From Podospora bellae-mahoneyi (taxonomy: Eukaryota > Ascomycota > Sordariomycetes > Sordariales > Podosporaceae): a stretch of 64,000 nt of DNA. A program made the position numbers and the translations under genes. Where the stretch lies: NCBI RefSeq assembly GCF_035222275.1, contig NC_085886.1:1488001-1552000 (forward strand). The letters run 5' to 3'. Below the pieces are notes generated by a model. The model had not been told where the DNA came from. It worked only from the letters and a program-made list of their open reading frames with translations, and did no database searches. Positions 42,716-54,542 of the stretch are shown here, piece after piece. The stretch's first letter is position 1; each line of letters opens with the position of its first letter.

Positions 42716-45406
42716 TTACCTCCCCCTCCCACCAAAAACTTGCCCCCCAACCCGCTCAATCTCCCTCCCCTCGTTTGTCCCCCGTCCCGCCGCCTCCAGC
42801 AACCTCAACCACGCGTCCCCATCCTTCAACTTGACCGCCTCCTCCGCCGCCCTGACCCTCATCCCGCACTTCTCATACATGGTAATCGTAGCCCCCTGCT
42901 CCAACCCCGTGCACTTTGGCACAAAAACCGCCGCCAGCCTGGGGTTGCCCGCCTGGAGGCACTGGTTGAAGAACGGCTCCCACCCAATCGGGCTCTTTCG
43001 CTGTTTAGAAATCTCCTCAATCTCGTTCCAGTCTCTTTTTGCTACCAGGGCCTGAAGTCTATTGTTACCCTGGTGTTAGTATCTGCAGATGAACAGCGGG
43101 AAAAAGAGGGGAGAAACACATACCTAACCCACCACGCCACCTTTTCCGGCACTTTGAACTCCCCCTGTATCTTCTTCGCCCTGCCACTGTACCCCAACCG
43201 GTAGAGCTTGAACATTGTCTGGTTTACGCTCAAGCCCGTAAAGTTATCACCCAGGTCACGGTCGAACCCCTCTTGCATTCTCAGCAGCAAATTCGCTTCC
43301 CTCACCGCACCGATCTCGAATACGTTCTCCTTGGGGTTATCAGCCAGCAACTTCGACGCCAAGGCCAACTTATCACCCGCGGTCCTGCTCTCCGGTTGAC
43401 GTAGCGCCTCCCTCACAAACACCGCCGCGCCGTCGATACGACGATCGTCTTGATAGTAGAGGTCTTTCAGCATGGCTGTGTCCTCGTGGCCGTCACCGTC
43501 TCCCTCGTGAGCAGCTGCTTCAACCAGGGCAGTGGCGGTAGGGCGGGAGTTGATCACGCGGAAAAACGACGCGAGGGGGAGTTTGCGGCGGAGTTGGTGG
43601 AGGACAAAGTAGATGAGGTCTGTGTCGCCTGATTCGATTGCTTTGTCTAGGGCGAGCTCGTCTTCTTCCATGGAGAGAAGTAGAGGGACTTGTCTACCTG
43701 CTCGGGGCTCGTGGTTAAGCAGTTCGGTAGCTAGACGACCCCTTCCCTCTTCGTAGGCGGCTCTGGCGATGGCTTCGAACGAGATGCCCGGTTTGCCGGA
43801 GAGCTTTTCGACTATTTTGCGGCAGGCAGTGTCGTCATCTTCGGAGCCGAGGCGGACTTTGGCTGACGCCCAGTGGACGTAGATTTTGTCGGTGGGGAGG
43901 CGGAGGTAGGATGCTATGCGGAGAGCGAGAAGGTATTCATGGCGGTTGAGGAGACGGGTGATGAGTCCCGAGGGCGAGAGGCGTTGGTATTGTTCGTAGG
44001 ACAAGGGGAGGCCGATTTTGTAGTTGCGTACAGCATTGAGAACGCGGAGGGTCTCGCACATGTCGACAAAGTCGTCGCTGTTGTAGATATCAAGAACGGA
44101 TTTGCCAAAAGAAGCGGCTTTGAGGAGTTGCTTTTGCCAATGTTCACTGAATTCTTGACCGGCAGCGTTGACGCATTTGTCCACTGCTTCGACAAGGTGA
44201 GGACGTATGAGCTGGACGTTGTCGTCGGCCTTTGGGGACTGCATTTCGAGCTCCTCGACGGCATCTAGGAGGATGGATGCCGGCGAGTCTGAGCCCAGTT
44301 TGAACACCTCTTCCGTGTCCTCTGGCACTTTTTGAAGGAAATCACATCTATCATTGGCAACGATCCTTACACCATCATAGTCTGTCATTCATTAGCATAC
44401 GATGAGGGCTGATCTTTAAGGCTACTCACCAGGTAACAGATGGACACGGCCACTGTCGTAATAGAACTTGGCCGATGACCCATATGGGCCAACGAGATGG
44501 ACCTCGTCTTCCCAAGCGATGACAACAGCGTCTTTACCACACCACTCGACGTATTTTGGTGGGATCTTGGATTTGGAGTCATGCTCGCTCAGGTTCTCCT
44601 CAAAAGTGCTGTTGATAACGTATACTCTGCCGGTCTTGGTGTATAAGGCGACAAACTTTCCGTTTGGCGATACAGTGATATGAGTGAAGGGTCCTTGATC
44701 CAGGCCTCGATCTTCACAAGCTGTGGCATCGGAAACATAGATAGTTTGGCCAATGCTCAACAGAACTTCGACAGACCGAGAGTTGGTATATGACGGCGGT
44801 ATAAGACTCCACGAGTGAACCTCTCCCTCGGGAGGTGGTGCAAGAAGCTTCGGCCGAGGCTCGCTATATGATGAGACCGAGACGAGAGAGTTGTTGTTCA
44901 ATAGCGCAACCAGCCCATGGGCATAGAATCGGCATGACTTGACACCCGAATCCTCAGCACCATTTCCCAGAGAGAACTGTGTAAACTCTCCCTGTAAATC
45001 AAAGTAACATCTCACAGTACCGTCGGCGGTGACGACCAGCAACTTCTCATCCTCAGACCAGCCAAGGCCCTTGATAGAGCCGCTGTCCCATGGGATAGAG
45101 AGTATGGGCTCACCCCCAGCGCAGCTGTAGAGGTCGATGCTTGGTTTGGATGTTCTTGTGGGCTGGTAAGCTACCAGTTTGCCTTCATCACGATATAAAG
45201 CTGTCGGGTGTCAACATCAATGAACGGAAACCGGGGAAACGCGGGTTGCATCCACACTCACCTATAGCACCGCTATAAGGTGCACCAGCGACGATGTAGT
45301 TGTCAAGGTCCAGATCCTGATCAAAAACCTGGGTATACAGCTGAACCTTGCGGTAAAAAGACGGGCCAAGCTGTTCCCAGCCTGCAGTTGGATGAGCGAC
45401 GTCCAT
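42716..45406 (-). CDS. vps16: HOPS/CORVET core subunit Vps16
   Basis: Four exons: 45406-45262, 45200-44430, 44381-43124 and 43058-42716, giving 838 residues, close to other fungal Vps16. Junctions restore conserved text such as PYSGAIALYRDEGKLVAYQP, HLLPDYDGVRIVAND and WWVRLQALVAKRDW. The N-terminal half is a beta-propeller-like domain (~1-400: ILSIPWDSGSIKGLGWSEDE and VVTADGTVRCYFDL). The C-terminal half is an alpha-solenoid (from ~430: LNAVRNYKIGLPLSYEQYQRL). Vps16 with Vps33 forms the SNARE-chaperone part of the vacuole and endosome tethering complexes. It shares a 406-bp upstream region with divergent atg16, whose product makes the autophagosomes that HOPS helps fuse. Sense composition switches near 43500 from C-rich to G-rich. 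Confidence 0.96.
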
Positions 45407-45812
45407 CTTTTGTCATCTCCCCATATTTGGTCTCTGTGGATGTTGTTTGGTGATGGATAGTGCGGGTATCCCAGCAGCTCACTGAAGCTCGGGGATCTCA
45501 CCGGCCGTGACGCCGCCAGCCCGCCCAGGCTCCAACTGTGAGCTGGCTCGGCTGACCCCAAAATCCACACTGTGCGCCTCCTGCCGTTTGGGCAAATGAG
45601 GCAACCCCAACCCCCAAGCTTGACAAAACCCCTGCCACAATGGCGGGGTTCCAGCTGTAAGCTCACCAGCTCACGTCGTTTAACTGTCACTGCATTGTTG
45701 CCCGACTTTAAACTCTCGGGCATCTTGCTTTCCGTTGCTTTAAACTTGTTTCTCTTCATTCTTGTCTTTGTGGGGTAATACTTCCTTCCATCTATCATCC
45801 CATCCCCCAACT
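45407..45812. promoter_or_regulatory. bidirectional promoter vps16 / atg16
   Basis: Only 406 bp separates the start codons of two divergent genes. There is no room for two independent long promoters, so shared control is likely. It includes a CTCACxAGCTCAC-like segment near 45662-45676. I see no clear TATA box. Confidence 0.6.
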
Positions 45813-46060
45813 ATGCAAAACTGGCGAACAGAATACATCAGCGGAGTCAAGGATGCCGAGAAGCAACATCCCGTCAACCGGGAGCTAATCGCAGCATGTC
45901 AGTTTTATCCACCCACAAGACCGACAACACCCACCCCGCTATCACCACCTCCTCTCCCCTCCCCTCCCAACTAACCTCCCTCCTTCTCTCTCAGACTCCC
46001 AACTCTGTGACCGCCTCTCCACCCTCGAAGCCGAAAAAGCCCTCCTCCAATCTCAACTCC

Positions 46061-46095
<35 letters not shown>

Positions 46096-46578
46096 CCCCC
46101 TCCTTCGTCCTCCCGCAAAACCACCACCACCACCCCCCCTCCAAACTCCTCCCCCTCTTCCGACGATACCAACGCAACCATTACCCGCCTCCGCCTCGAC
46201 CTAACCGAAGCCCTCCGCTCCAAATCCCAATTCCAATCCCGCCTCGCAAAATCCGACGATGAGCTCGCCCGCCTCCGCGCAAAAACCACCTCCGATTCCA
46301 AAGCCCTCGCAGACCTGACCGCCCAAGTCCGGACACTATCCCGCAAACTCCGTGACCGAGAAGAAGAACTCCGCGCGAAAAACAAGCTCGTCGCCGACGT
46401 CCAAGATGAGCTCGCCGTGTTAAACATGCAGCTCGACCAGGTGGAAAAGCAGCGCGCAAAGAGAGAGGCCGAGTATAACCACCTCCTGAGCCGGTATATG
46501 GCGCGCGTGGAGCAGGAGACCGAGGCGATGAATCTGGAGCATGACAAACCTTCTTCTTCAACAAAACAGAAGAGGTGA
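45813..46578 (+). CDS. atg16: autophagy protein Atg16
   Basis: Two exons, 45813-45897 and 45995-46578, give 222 residues; the split Tyr codon rejoins as ELIAAYSQLCDRL. The N-terminal helix (NWRTEYISGVKDAEKQHPVNRELIAAY) is the Atg5-binding region. Next come twelve consecutive Gln (all CAA, 46060-46095) and a Pro/Ser/Thr linker. A coiled coil of about 120 residues (RLRLDLTEALRSKSQ to RYMARVEQETEAM) mediates dimerisation. The lack of WD repeats is normal for fungal Atg16. It joins Atg12-Atg5 to direct Atg8 lipidation at the phagophore. The donor is GTCAGT, slightly off consensus, but no other choice keeps the conserved text. Confidence 0.93.
46060..46095 (+). repeat. (CAA)12 polyglutamine tract in atg16
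   Basis: Twelve uninterrupted CAA codons lie between the Atg5-binding helix and the Pro-rich linker. Pure triplet tracts change length by slippage and are probably polymorphic between strains. Confidence 0.95.
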
Positions 46579-46941
46579 TTTTGCGCGGCGGCAAAGCAAT
46601 GTTGGCATCAGCCATATTCACTGGTATACTTGTGAAATGTATGGGGATATCTGAACAGAAAAGGTACGTATGCTATACATGCGGTTTCAGTCGCTCGCGC
46701 TATTCCTTCTCTTCTTTTCCACTTCCTCTCTTTCCCTCCTCCCTTTTTATACATGAAAACAATCCTGACAAGCTATACTCGTGCAAAGTATTCAACGCTT
46801 TCAACCTAAACCCAACAAACAGACCATATAACCGTCCTCCATTTCCATCCTAGCACCGCGCTTTTCAGAAACGCTCAACGTCTTCAAAAAACAAAAACGC
46901 TCCTTGTCCTAACAGAAACAAAGAAAACTTAGACAGGAAAA
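46579..46941. other. convergent intergenic region atg16 / dot1
   Basis: This 363 bp between two stop codons probably holds both 3' UTRs. Nothing else is seen. Confidence 0.55.
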
Positions 46942-48580
46942 TTACTTCCTCGTCGAAATACAATACGTCCCCGCCGCCCCCGTCCAGCTGACGTACTCCT
47001 CCGGGTACGTCAAATGCTCCACATCCAAGATCGACGAAGCGACATCGTTCTCAGCCAGCTTGTTGTCGTGCACAAACGTCTTGAGCGACACAATCTTGCA
47101 TCCAATCTTGAGGTCGAGAAACATGTTGACGAGGTTGTCGTTGAGCTGCGAGGTGAAGGCCTGATTATTCACCAGCACCACGTCGGCCCGCTTAAGGGAC
47201 TCGAGTATCGGTTCGTTCTTACGGAAATCGCCCCTCTCGAGGTAGACCTTTCCGGGCGCTACCCCCCACAGCCGGCAGCGGGCGGCGAATTCCTTTTTCT
47301 GCGCGTCGGCGAGGTTGCAGGCGTTTTCCATCATTTCGCACCCCCAACTTTCGCAGCCTATTTCAAGGGCTGCTTGGAGCACGACGTTGCCAACGCCGGA
47401 TCCCAAATCGACAAAAACCATGTCCGAGGTCAGTTGGGTGCGCTCGAAAATGTCCGAGATGAAGGGGTGGAGGAGCTCGCCGTAGACATTGTCGGTGCCG
47501 TTTTCGTACTTGGCGAGGAGCTCGACTTTGGGGGCAACGGTGCGGTCGTATACCTGGTCTAGGATGAAGGCGACGAGTTCCTGCGGGACTCCTCGCATGT
47601 TTTCTAGGTTCTTGACGATCACACCTTTGCGCTGGAGGGCGAACAGACTTTCGCTATATTCTTTGAGCGCTTCTTTGAAACCCTTGCCGTCGTTTAGGTT
47701 TTTGCAGCGTTCTAACCGGCGGTATATGCCGGAGTTTTGGTCTAGAAACGGGCGGGCTTCCTCTTCGGAGAGGTAGATGGATGCGACGTGGCGGACAACG
47801 GTCAGGATGTCTTGAGCGCCTTCGATCTTGTCTTTACCTTTTACCAGTTCGTATCTGTGGAAGAGGTGGACTGTTAGCTTTTTTCAATGCGCGTATATAG
47901 ACTTGCACCTTTGTCGAGAACAAAAGATGGCAGTTGTAGAAGGTAGATATTAATATAGAACAAGCGTACTTCTCCCTGTGGTTCGAGCCCGGGTAGCGTA
48001 ACCGGACGCCTACCTCATCTCTTGACAGTCCCATAACCGGTTGGCACTTTTCGCTGAGGCTGGCGACTTCGACGGCGTGAATTATTGGCAGCAACTCGCC
48101 TTCGGACTCCCTGTCGCCCTTCCACATCTTTGGGTGGCGGACCCGGCGGTTGGGGTCATGTCGTCGCAGCTGTTCGAGACGCTTGAGGCGCTTTCGTGGG
48201 TCGAGCTGGTCTTGCCAGTCGTCGTCGGAGGCGGAGTCAGAATCGGAGTCTGAGTCGAAGGACGGGGAGGCGGGGGAGTGGCTGGCTCGAGGTCGCTTTC
48301 GGCTGTTGCTGGATGTAGAGGAGGAAGGGGCTTTCAGGGCGGAGGATGGGTCGAGGTAGCGGGAGGAGCCATTTTGGGACTTGCGGGCGGAGGGCGGGAG
48401 GGGGGATGCGCGAGGTGTTGAGGTTGTGGAGGGGGATGCGCGCACCGAGGAGGAGGGGATTCGGGAGGTGGAGGGGGGGGCGGAGGTAGGTTTTGGCTTG
48501 GGTTTTTCGGGGAGGGTCTTCTTTACGGCGCGGACTTCGGTTTTTACTTTGAATTTTGATTTTTGGTTGAAGATACTCAT
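46942..48580 (-). CDS. dot1: histone H3-K79 methyltransferase Dot1
   Basis: Two exons, 48580-47970 and 47854-46942, give 507 residues; the junction rejoins as [15 protein letters not shown]. The first ~190 residues are basic and Ser/Pro-rich with an acidic Asp/Ser stretch, as usual for fungal Dot1 nucleosome-binding extensions. The catalytic domain (~205-507) has the Dot1 signature [12 protein letters not shown] and the SAM-binding motif [10 protein letters not shown] (Asp353). It also has [11 protein letters not shown] (acid contacting the cofactor), [14 protein letters not shown] and the C-terminal [11 protein letters not shown]. Dot1 has a methyltransferase fold of the seven-strand type, not a SET domain, and marks the nucleosome core for silencing and DNA-damage checkpoint control. 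The ATG at 48580 starts [13 protein letters not shown]; the frame is open upstream, but that stretch is low complexity. Confidence 0.95.
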
Positions 48581-50903
48581 CTTCGGGGTGGGACACGCTG
48601 GTGAGGCTTCGGGGGCGGGGGGAGGGGGGGGGGGTTTGTTGGTAAAGTGGAGAAGCAGGGGGTATATGAGGGCGGTTTTGACCAAGAGTAGGGGGAGGAG
48701 GGTTGGGCGTAGAGTGGTGGTTGGAGGGGATCGCAGGGGAAGCTGTATGGAATGGGATCTGGGAACGGAACGGGAGCGACGACGCGTGGCGCTGGCGCGA
48801 CGAGAATATCGCTGTCGCAAGTAGGAAAGACCGCTGTGAAGACGTCTTAGGTAGCTGGGCTATATGAAGAGTGTCCGCCAAGAGTATAGTCGTCTTGTGG
48901 TACCGTATAGTCAGGAGAGGGGTCGTTGCTGGACGTGGGTTGCGGTGGTGGTGAGACAGGTGTGGGAGGATTTCAGCTCGGTGAGGCGGCAGCGCTCATT
49001 TTCTCCCCGCTGAGCGTCAAGGCAAGGCGGCTTTGGCAGCTGCCGGCTCGCAGAAAGGCCCCGCTAGCGACCCTGCACTGTGGTGCCATTTCTCGAAGTC
49101 ATGTGACTCGACTTGGCGGGACAGATGCGAGTGGGGCAGGCGATAACGAGATAAGACGATATCGTCCGATAAGGAGCACCGATACGGATACAACCTCAGA
49201 TTCCTGTGTAAGTGGACGGTTGGCCTCCTTGTATTATCTCAGAGTACAGCACTGCAGTTTTGAGGCATGCTGATTGTACAAAGTCTCACACACGAGCCAC
49301 ACGAGCCTGCTATGGTCTCAGTGTGAGGACCCTGTGTATCACCACGGAGCTTACGACGGACTCTCATGGAGATGACCATCTGTCTGCTTCTCAGATCACC
49401 ACACTGGAGGCCCCTTGGTACTCTGAAGAGTGAGATAGAGCATCTCAACGGCCCTCGAAGCAATTGAAGCTGAATAGACGTGACACGAATCACATGCTCA
49501 CGTGTAAAAAAGATTGTTCTGGTCCGTTCTACTGTATCCAGCTGGTTGGGATCACTGATCTACCGGTCTGTGAAGATTTATCCGATCGAAATTGAGGGAA
49601 TCCAACAAAGGACATTCGCTCGTGATTGGGAAGCTTGAAGTGCATGCTCGGGGCAGGGGGTGAGGGGAGAAATTGTCTCGTCAGGCGACGAGAACAAGCG
49701 GCTGCCCACGCCTCTAGCTCTTGAAGCTCAGGCAAATTAGCTTGAAGGTGGAAATTCGTGGCCAGCAGAAACTGGGATCTTGTACAACAGCAAAAGGTGA
49801 TGGTAGTGGCTGTCAACGCTGTCAAGAGATTGGTGCAATGCCAAGGCCCATATCTATGACGTCATGGATCGCAACGTCCTTCGTTTGCAGCCACAACGTC
49901 GCGAGACTGTTGCTTTGTGCTTCAAAGCCCAACCGTTACGTCAATCTCCCCATTTCCGGGGTGTTTGTCCGCAGTGGATTCTGGAGGTGGTTTTTACACA
50001 CGTGTGTGTGGAGGAGGAGAGCTGTCATCAAAATCCCTGAATGCTCGCCATCTCCACCGAGGAATATTCACAAGCCTAACAGTCGCATTGCAGATCTGAA
50101 GCAGTCACAATGGGTAGATGGCAGACATGTTCCACACCTCACACGGCGGTCGGCACGCGGGAAACCGATTCGTTTTATGGGAACCGGCCGCCAAGATGAG
50201 CTCAGAATCGGCTAGGTGGTTCAGGGCCATCGAATTAGGGCGGTGGGATCTGGAGAGCTTTGTTTGGGATGACAACAGCCATGGCCCGAAGCTGGAGCTG
50301 TGACGCATGCATTGAATCGCGGGAAGAGCTCGAATCCATGCTGGGCCAGAATCCCTGCCGGTGATCTGCCAGCTTCATGGCAGTGTCTCTCACTCTCTCC
50401 TCTGTGAGCTGCATGCTCGTGGTGCCGTGTCGTGTAAGGGTTGCAGCTGCTGGCTATTTGCTCTATGCCCCATTGAGGGAAAGGACAAGTCAAACTGGGT
50501 GACTGGCTGTGGCTCGACGATTCAAGCAGGATCAAGGAAGCCGTCTGTATCTCTCTCCTTCCTTTTGGTATGACGCATTCAAACCATTTCACAAGTGCTC
50601 CCCACGCTGCAACGTCACTTCTTGGTCCCTCCTGGTCTTGTCCTCTCTTTTCTTGCTTACTGGTATTAAACGGCCTCCCACCGTCACCCGTGATCATACA
50701 CCGGTCATCCTCTAAAACCTCGTTACTTCCCAGACCTTGTCTGCATATTCCACTTTACCTCGAGACACACGACTCGCAGCATTCGATACCCCGATACCCC
50801 GCCCACAGTTTAGTTGTCGTTTTTTTTTTTTTTGTTGAGATACCCCCAGGACTCTACTAGTGATACCCTGTTTCCTATCAGCCAGCCCCCAGATCCAACC
50901 GTC
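48581..50903. promoter_or_regulatory. divergent upstream region dot1 / HAM1-family gene
   Basis: About 2.3 kb lies between divergent starts. It contains a dense G-run tract at 48611-48634 close to the dot1 start. A TATTAAA element at 50664-50670 lies about 235 nt before the HAM1-family start, and a T run lies at 50819-50833. No frame in 49000-50300 resembles a protein. Confidence 0.45.
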
Positions 50904-53804
50904 ATGGCTACCAACGGCGCAGCGAAGGTCAACAGACCAACCAACACTAAGGAGAAGGAGGCCGATGTCAACCGCAAGCTTCAGTTCTACGGTATTGGCA
51001 GTGCCTTCCAGAATGGCAAGGTGCCATCGGTATGTTTGCTTCTCAGCAACAATCTCTCGTTTGCCTCTGTCTCTAACAATGCCTCCAGAACGACCAAATC
51101 GATGTCGCCCTGAGCAGCTTCCTCGAGTCTAAGGCGCTCTCGAACCCCTCATCCAAGTTGTCTGGCGAAGGAAAGGCGCTCGTTGCTGATTTCAGAGAAG
51201 TGGTGAAGCAAGCAAAAAACCTCCTTCTGTCCAAGAACGAGGGCAACCTGCTTCAGGATTTCATCTGGCAAACACAGCAATTCGACCCCAAAACCGTCAA
51301 TGTTCCTGGTGCTCCCGTTGACAAGGACACGGCGCAGCAACATGGTAACCAGGCTCTTGAGGGTTTCCGTACTCTCGGAACCCTGATCATCACCAATGGC
51401 CAGTTCCGCAAGCTTCGTAAGTTGTCTTTCTTCTGGAAGGGACCAGTCACCATGCTAACTCATGCCCAGTCAAGGACGCTACTATCCTTCTCCGCGATAT
51501 GGCTGGTGACGCCGCCACCAATGCGGCTGCCCGCGTTAAGCCTTCACATGAGGATCTTAACCAGATCGACACTCCGGCTGCGGACAACACCTGGCACGAG
51601 GCCCCCGATTTCAAGCAAGGCAAGGAGGAGATGAAGAACAAGTTGGGCAGCTACTACAAGGGTAATCCCAAGGAGGATGCGAAGGCTGTTGCTGCCGAGG
51701 GCACCTCCACTGCCCATCCCACTGGATCCTCTGACCCCAGAGATTTGGCTGGCACTGCGGCTCGCGAGCAGGCTCATGGCGGATCAACCGGCATCAATGC
51801 TGTCGGTGGTGCCCAGGCCGCCGCTAATGCCGCAAAGCGCCAGCTCGATGCCAACCTTGACCAGGAGGCCAAGGACAAGGCCAAGGCGAAGAAGGACGAG
51901 TATCGTGCCCGTACTAAGGATTACTTCTCCAAGAAGATGCCCCAGGAGCGCCGCGAGCAGACCATCTGGCGTCTCAAGGTAAGTCCTGTTGAACACCATA
52001 TTTGTTTCTTCCGTTCTAACATTGTCTGCAGAAAATGGTTCTGGAGTGCCAGCAGCATCCCGATTATCACGCCGCCATCACCACCTTGTTGAACCTTGCT
52101 GAAATGTACGGTGATCATGCCAACCGGTTGGCCAAGGGCGGCACTGGTACTGTCAAGGAGACCCGCACTGGTTTGGCCCAGGCCGAGGGCGACCTCAAGA
52201 CTTTGATCGAGCGCTTTGCCAACGGCACTTCCACTGACGACCTTTGGGCCTCGATCAATGCCATCTATGAGGACGCCGACCGGGATCCTGAGCTCAAGGG
52301 CTGGTTCAGGTCCTTGAACGTCTACATCCGCCGCTGCCTCCAGGAGCAAGGCTACATCCTCGACGACGATTCCAACGTTCAGTGGAACGCCCTCTACGAC
52401 CAGGGCAACTACCTTCTCCGCACCAAGTACCGCGTCCACACCGATCGCATTGTCGATGAGATCAAGTTCTTGGGTGACCAGTTTGATCAGGATCCCCAGA
52501 ACAAGGCTTTCGCCAACTCGTTGACCAAGCTCTTCACCGAGCTCGGCAATGATGAGAATGGCAAGCCTACCTTCAAGCCCCATCTGGTCAAGGATCTTAC
52601 CGATGTCATCCTCCCAGCCATGTTTGAGAAGATCGCATATATCCCTGTGCCACGCATAGAGTACTCTGACCATCAGATTGATGCGGTCATCGAAAACCTT
52701 GTTCTTGAGAGCGACAACTTCATGCCCAACATTCTCGAAATTGCTAGTGAGAACTATATGCGGTTTGGGCGCAAGAATTTGAGCAACAAGAGCAAGCACT
52801 CGATCGATATCAAGGTTGCCGGGGTCCAGATGGATTTGCGCGATGTCAGCTACTACATCAAGCGCAAGCAGGGCTTCCCCTCTCTCACCGACACTGGTGT
52901 GGCTAACATCCTGCTCGCCGGCGATGGGTTCAGCTTTCGTATGAAGATGGCTACCCCCGACGAGCGGGATTCGCAGAACTTTTTCAAGATTGACAAGGTG
53001 GATGTTGATGTCAAGAACCTGCACATCAAGCTGTCCAAGTCTAACCACAAACTTCTGTTCGGCCTCTTCAAGCCCATCATGCTCAAGGTCCTCCGCCCTG
53101 GTCTGCAGAAGGCTTTGGAGAAGGCCATCAAGGACCAGGCGGTCAAGCTGGATCGAATTCTCTTCCAGATCAAGCAGGAGGCCGACCGTGCCATGGATCA
53201 GGCCCGTGAGGATCCCGAGAATGTTCCCAACATTTACAACCGCTACGTCACTGCGGCCCAGAAGCAGATTCTGCAGGGCAAGCAGAAGGCTGAAGCCGTT
53301 GCGGCTGACAAGAAGGTCAACTACGCCATCACCAAGGAGGACAGCATGTTCCCCAACATCCACCTTCCTGGCGGCATCAGCTCCAAGGCCACCGAGTACA
53401 AGGAGCTTGCCCGCAAAGGTGACAAGTGGGAGAGCCCTGTCTTTTCGATTGGCAGCGCCTCCAAGAGCCGTGACATCCCTCCCGCCCCTACCGTCACTCG
53501 CAAGCCGCACACCACCTCGGCTGACACTGCTGCTGCCCATGGCGGTGCTTATGCCGGTAATGACGGTGCTTATGCTGGCAACGGCGGTGCCTATACTGGT
53601 AATGGCGGTGCCTATGGTGGTAACGGCAGTGCTCATGCTGGCAATGGTGGCGCCTACTCCAACGGCGGTGCCTACTCCAACGGCGGCGCCTATGCCCATG
53701 GTGGTGCTCTTAATGGCAGCGCTCTCAATGGTGGCGCCCTCAAGGACAAGACCCAGCTTCCCTCAGCCGCTACCACGACTGCTCCCGCTGGTTATGCCGT
53801 TTAA
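50904..53804 (+). CDS. HAM1-family protein (HAM1 N- and C-terminal domains, lipid-transfer-like)
   Basis: Four exons: 50904-51029, 51089-51416, 51470-51978 and 52032-53804, giving 911 residues with all phases closing. The N-terminal region (LQFYGIGSAFQNGKVPSNDQ, SSFLESKALSNPSSKLSGEG, LLKDATILLRDMAGDAATN) and the C-terminal region (FPSLTDTGVANILLAGDGFSFRMK and RDVSYYIKRKQGF) are those of the fungal HAM1 family, formerly domains of unknown function. The C-terminal part resembles tubular lipid-binding (BPI/SMP-like) proteins by its amphipathic strands. The middle is charged and helical (KAKAKKDEYRARTKDYFSKK). The tail has Gly-Ala-Tyr-Asn repeats. The mechanism is uncertain; a role at membranes is inferred. 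No signal peptide or membrane span is apparent. Confidence 0.8.
53541..53740 (+). repeat. tandem Gly-Gly-Ala-Tyr repeats in the HAM1-family tail
   Basis: Roughly 24-nt units encode variants of GGAYAGNG, then shorter GGAYSN units, about nine in all, with diverging third codon bases. They lie just before the C-terminus. The imperfect copies suggest an older expansion under protein-level selection. Confidence 0.8.
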
Positions 53805-54542
53805 GGAGGTGATGTAATTGTTTTTTACCGGAGTGCAACAGGTTTTTCGGAAAAGGGAGTCGAGTTTTTTTATACCCAGTTACAGTAATAATGAGCAGTT
53901 GCGATGGGGAGTATTAGTTTGGTTTGTGGAGGAGACAGACTGCGTTAATAACGAAGGGCTGGCCCAAGGAAATGAGGAGGGCTGGAAAGGTTAGGTTGTA
54001 TGTGTCTTAAGTAGTGTATCCCCTATGCGGTAGCTCTTTTCTTTTGACGCGTGATGAATACCACGATGAGTTCTTTTTTACTTGATGTCGTTTAAGATGA
54101 TGTGTATTGTGAAATTGTGATCTGTTGGAAATGATGACGTCTGAGAGCTATGCCGTCGATGATACTTGGGGTTAGGGATATAGGTGCGCTGCTGCCTGTT
54201 GCTAGCTCGGGGAGGACCCAGGCAACGACCGGGTCTCATAACAAAGGTGTATGCATGATCAGAGGCTGGTGAGGTTCAATTCGCGATTCTTTCATCAAAC
54301 ATCAGTGGATGATGAGAGCTTTGAAATTCCGATCTGGAGTTGTTTTGACGTCTTTCAACGTCCAAAGAAGTTCGCACTTGACTTTCAATTCCGAACTTGG
54401 AGTGGCTCAAGGGAGGGAGGTGAAGCTCGCGCCAGCCAACTAACACTGACCGCGCTTTTTCCCTTTCTGGTCAATCTTGCCCATCGACACTTTACTTTAT
54501 CTTCATCGACAAGAGAAACACTGGAAGAAAAGTTTGCAACAG
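53805..54542. other. intergenic region HAM1-family gene / lig4
   Basis: About 740 bp lies between genes on the same strand. It carries the 3' flank of the first and the promoter of the second. A telomere-like GGGGTTAGGGA occurs near 54169-54179. No gene is supported. Confidence 0.45.

Noticed and set aside
47950-48000. GGTTCGAGCCC-like string (as a B box) in the dot1 locus
   Set aside because: It is coding sequence for YPGSNHRE at the end of dot1 exon 1, with no A box or terminator in position.
51921-53699. 592-codon open frame antisense to the HAM1-family gene
   Set aside because: It lies exactly opposite a well-supported coding exon. The Ile/Thr/Gly pseudo-repeats are the reverse image of the sense repeats, and sense codon bias removes antisense stops.
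54169-54179. Telomere-like GGGGTTAGGGA upstream of lig4
   Set aside because: A single imperfect copy is too weak to call a site by itself.
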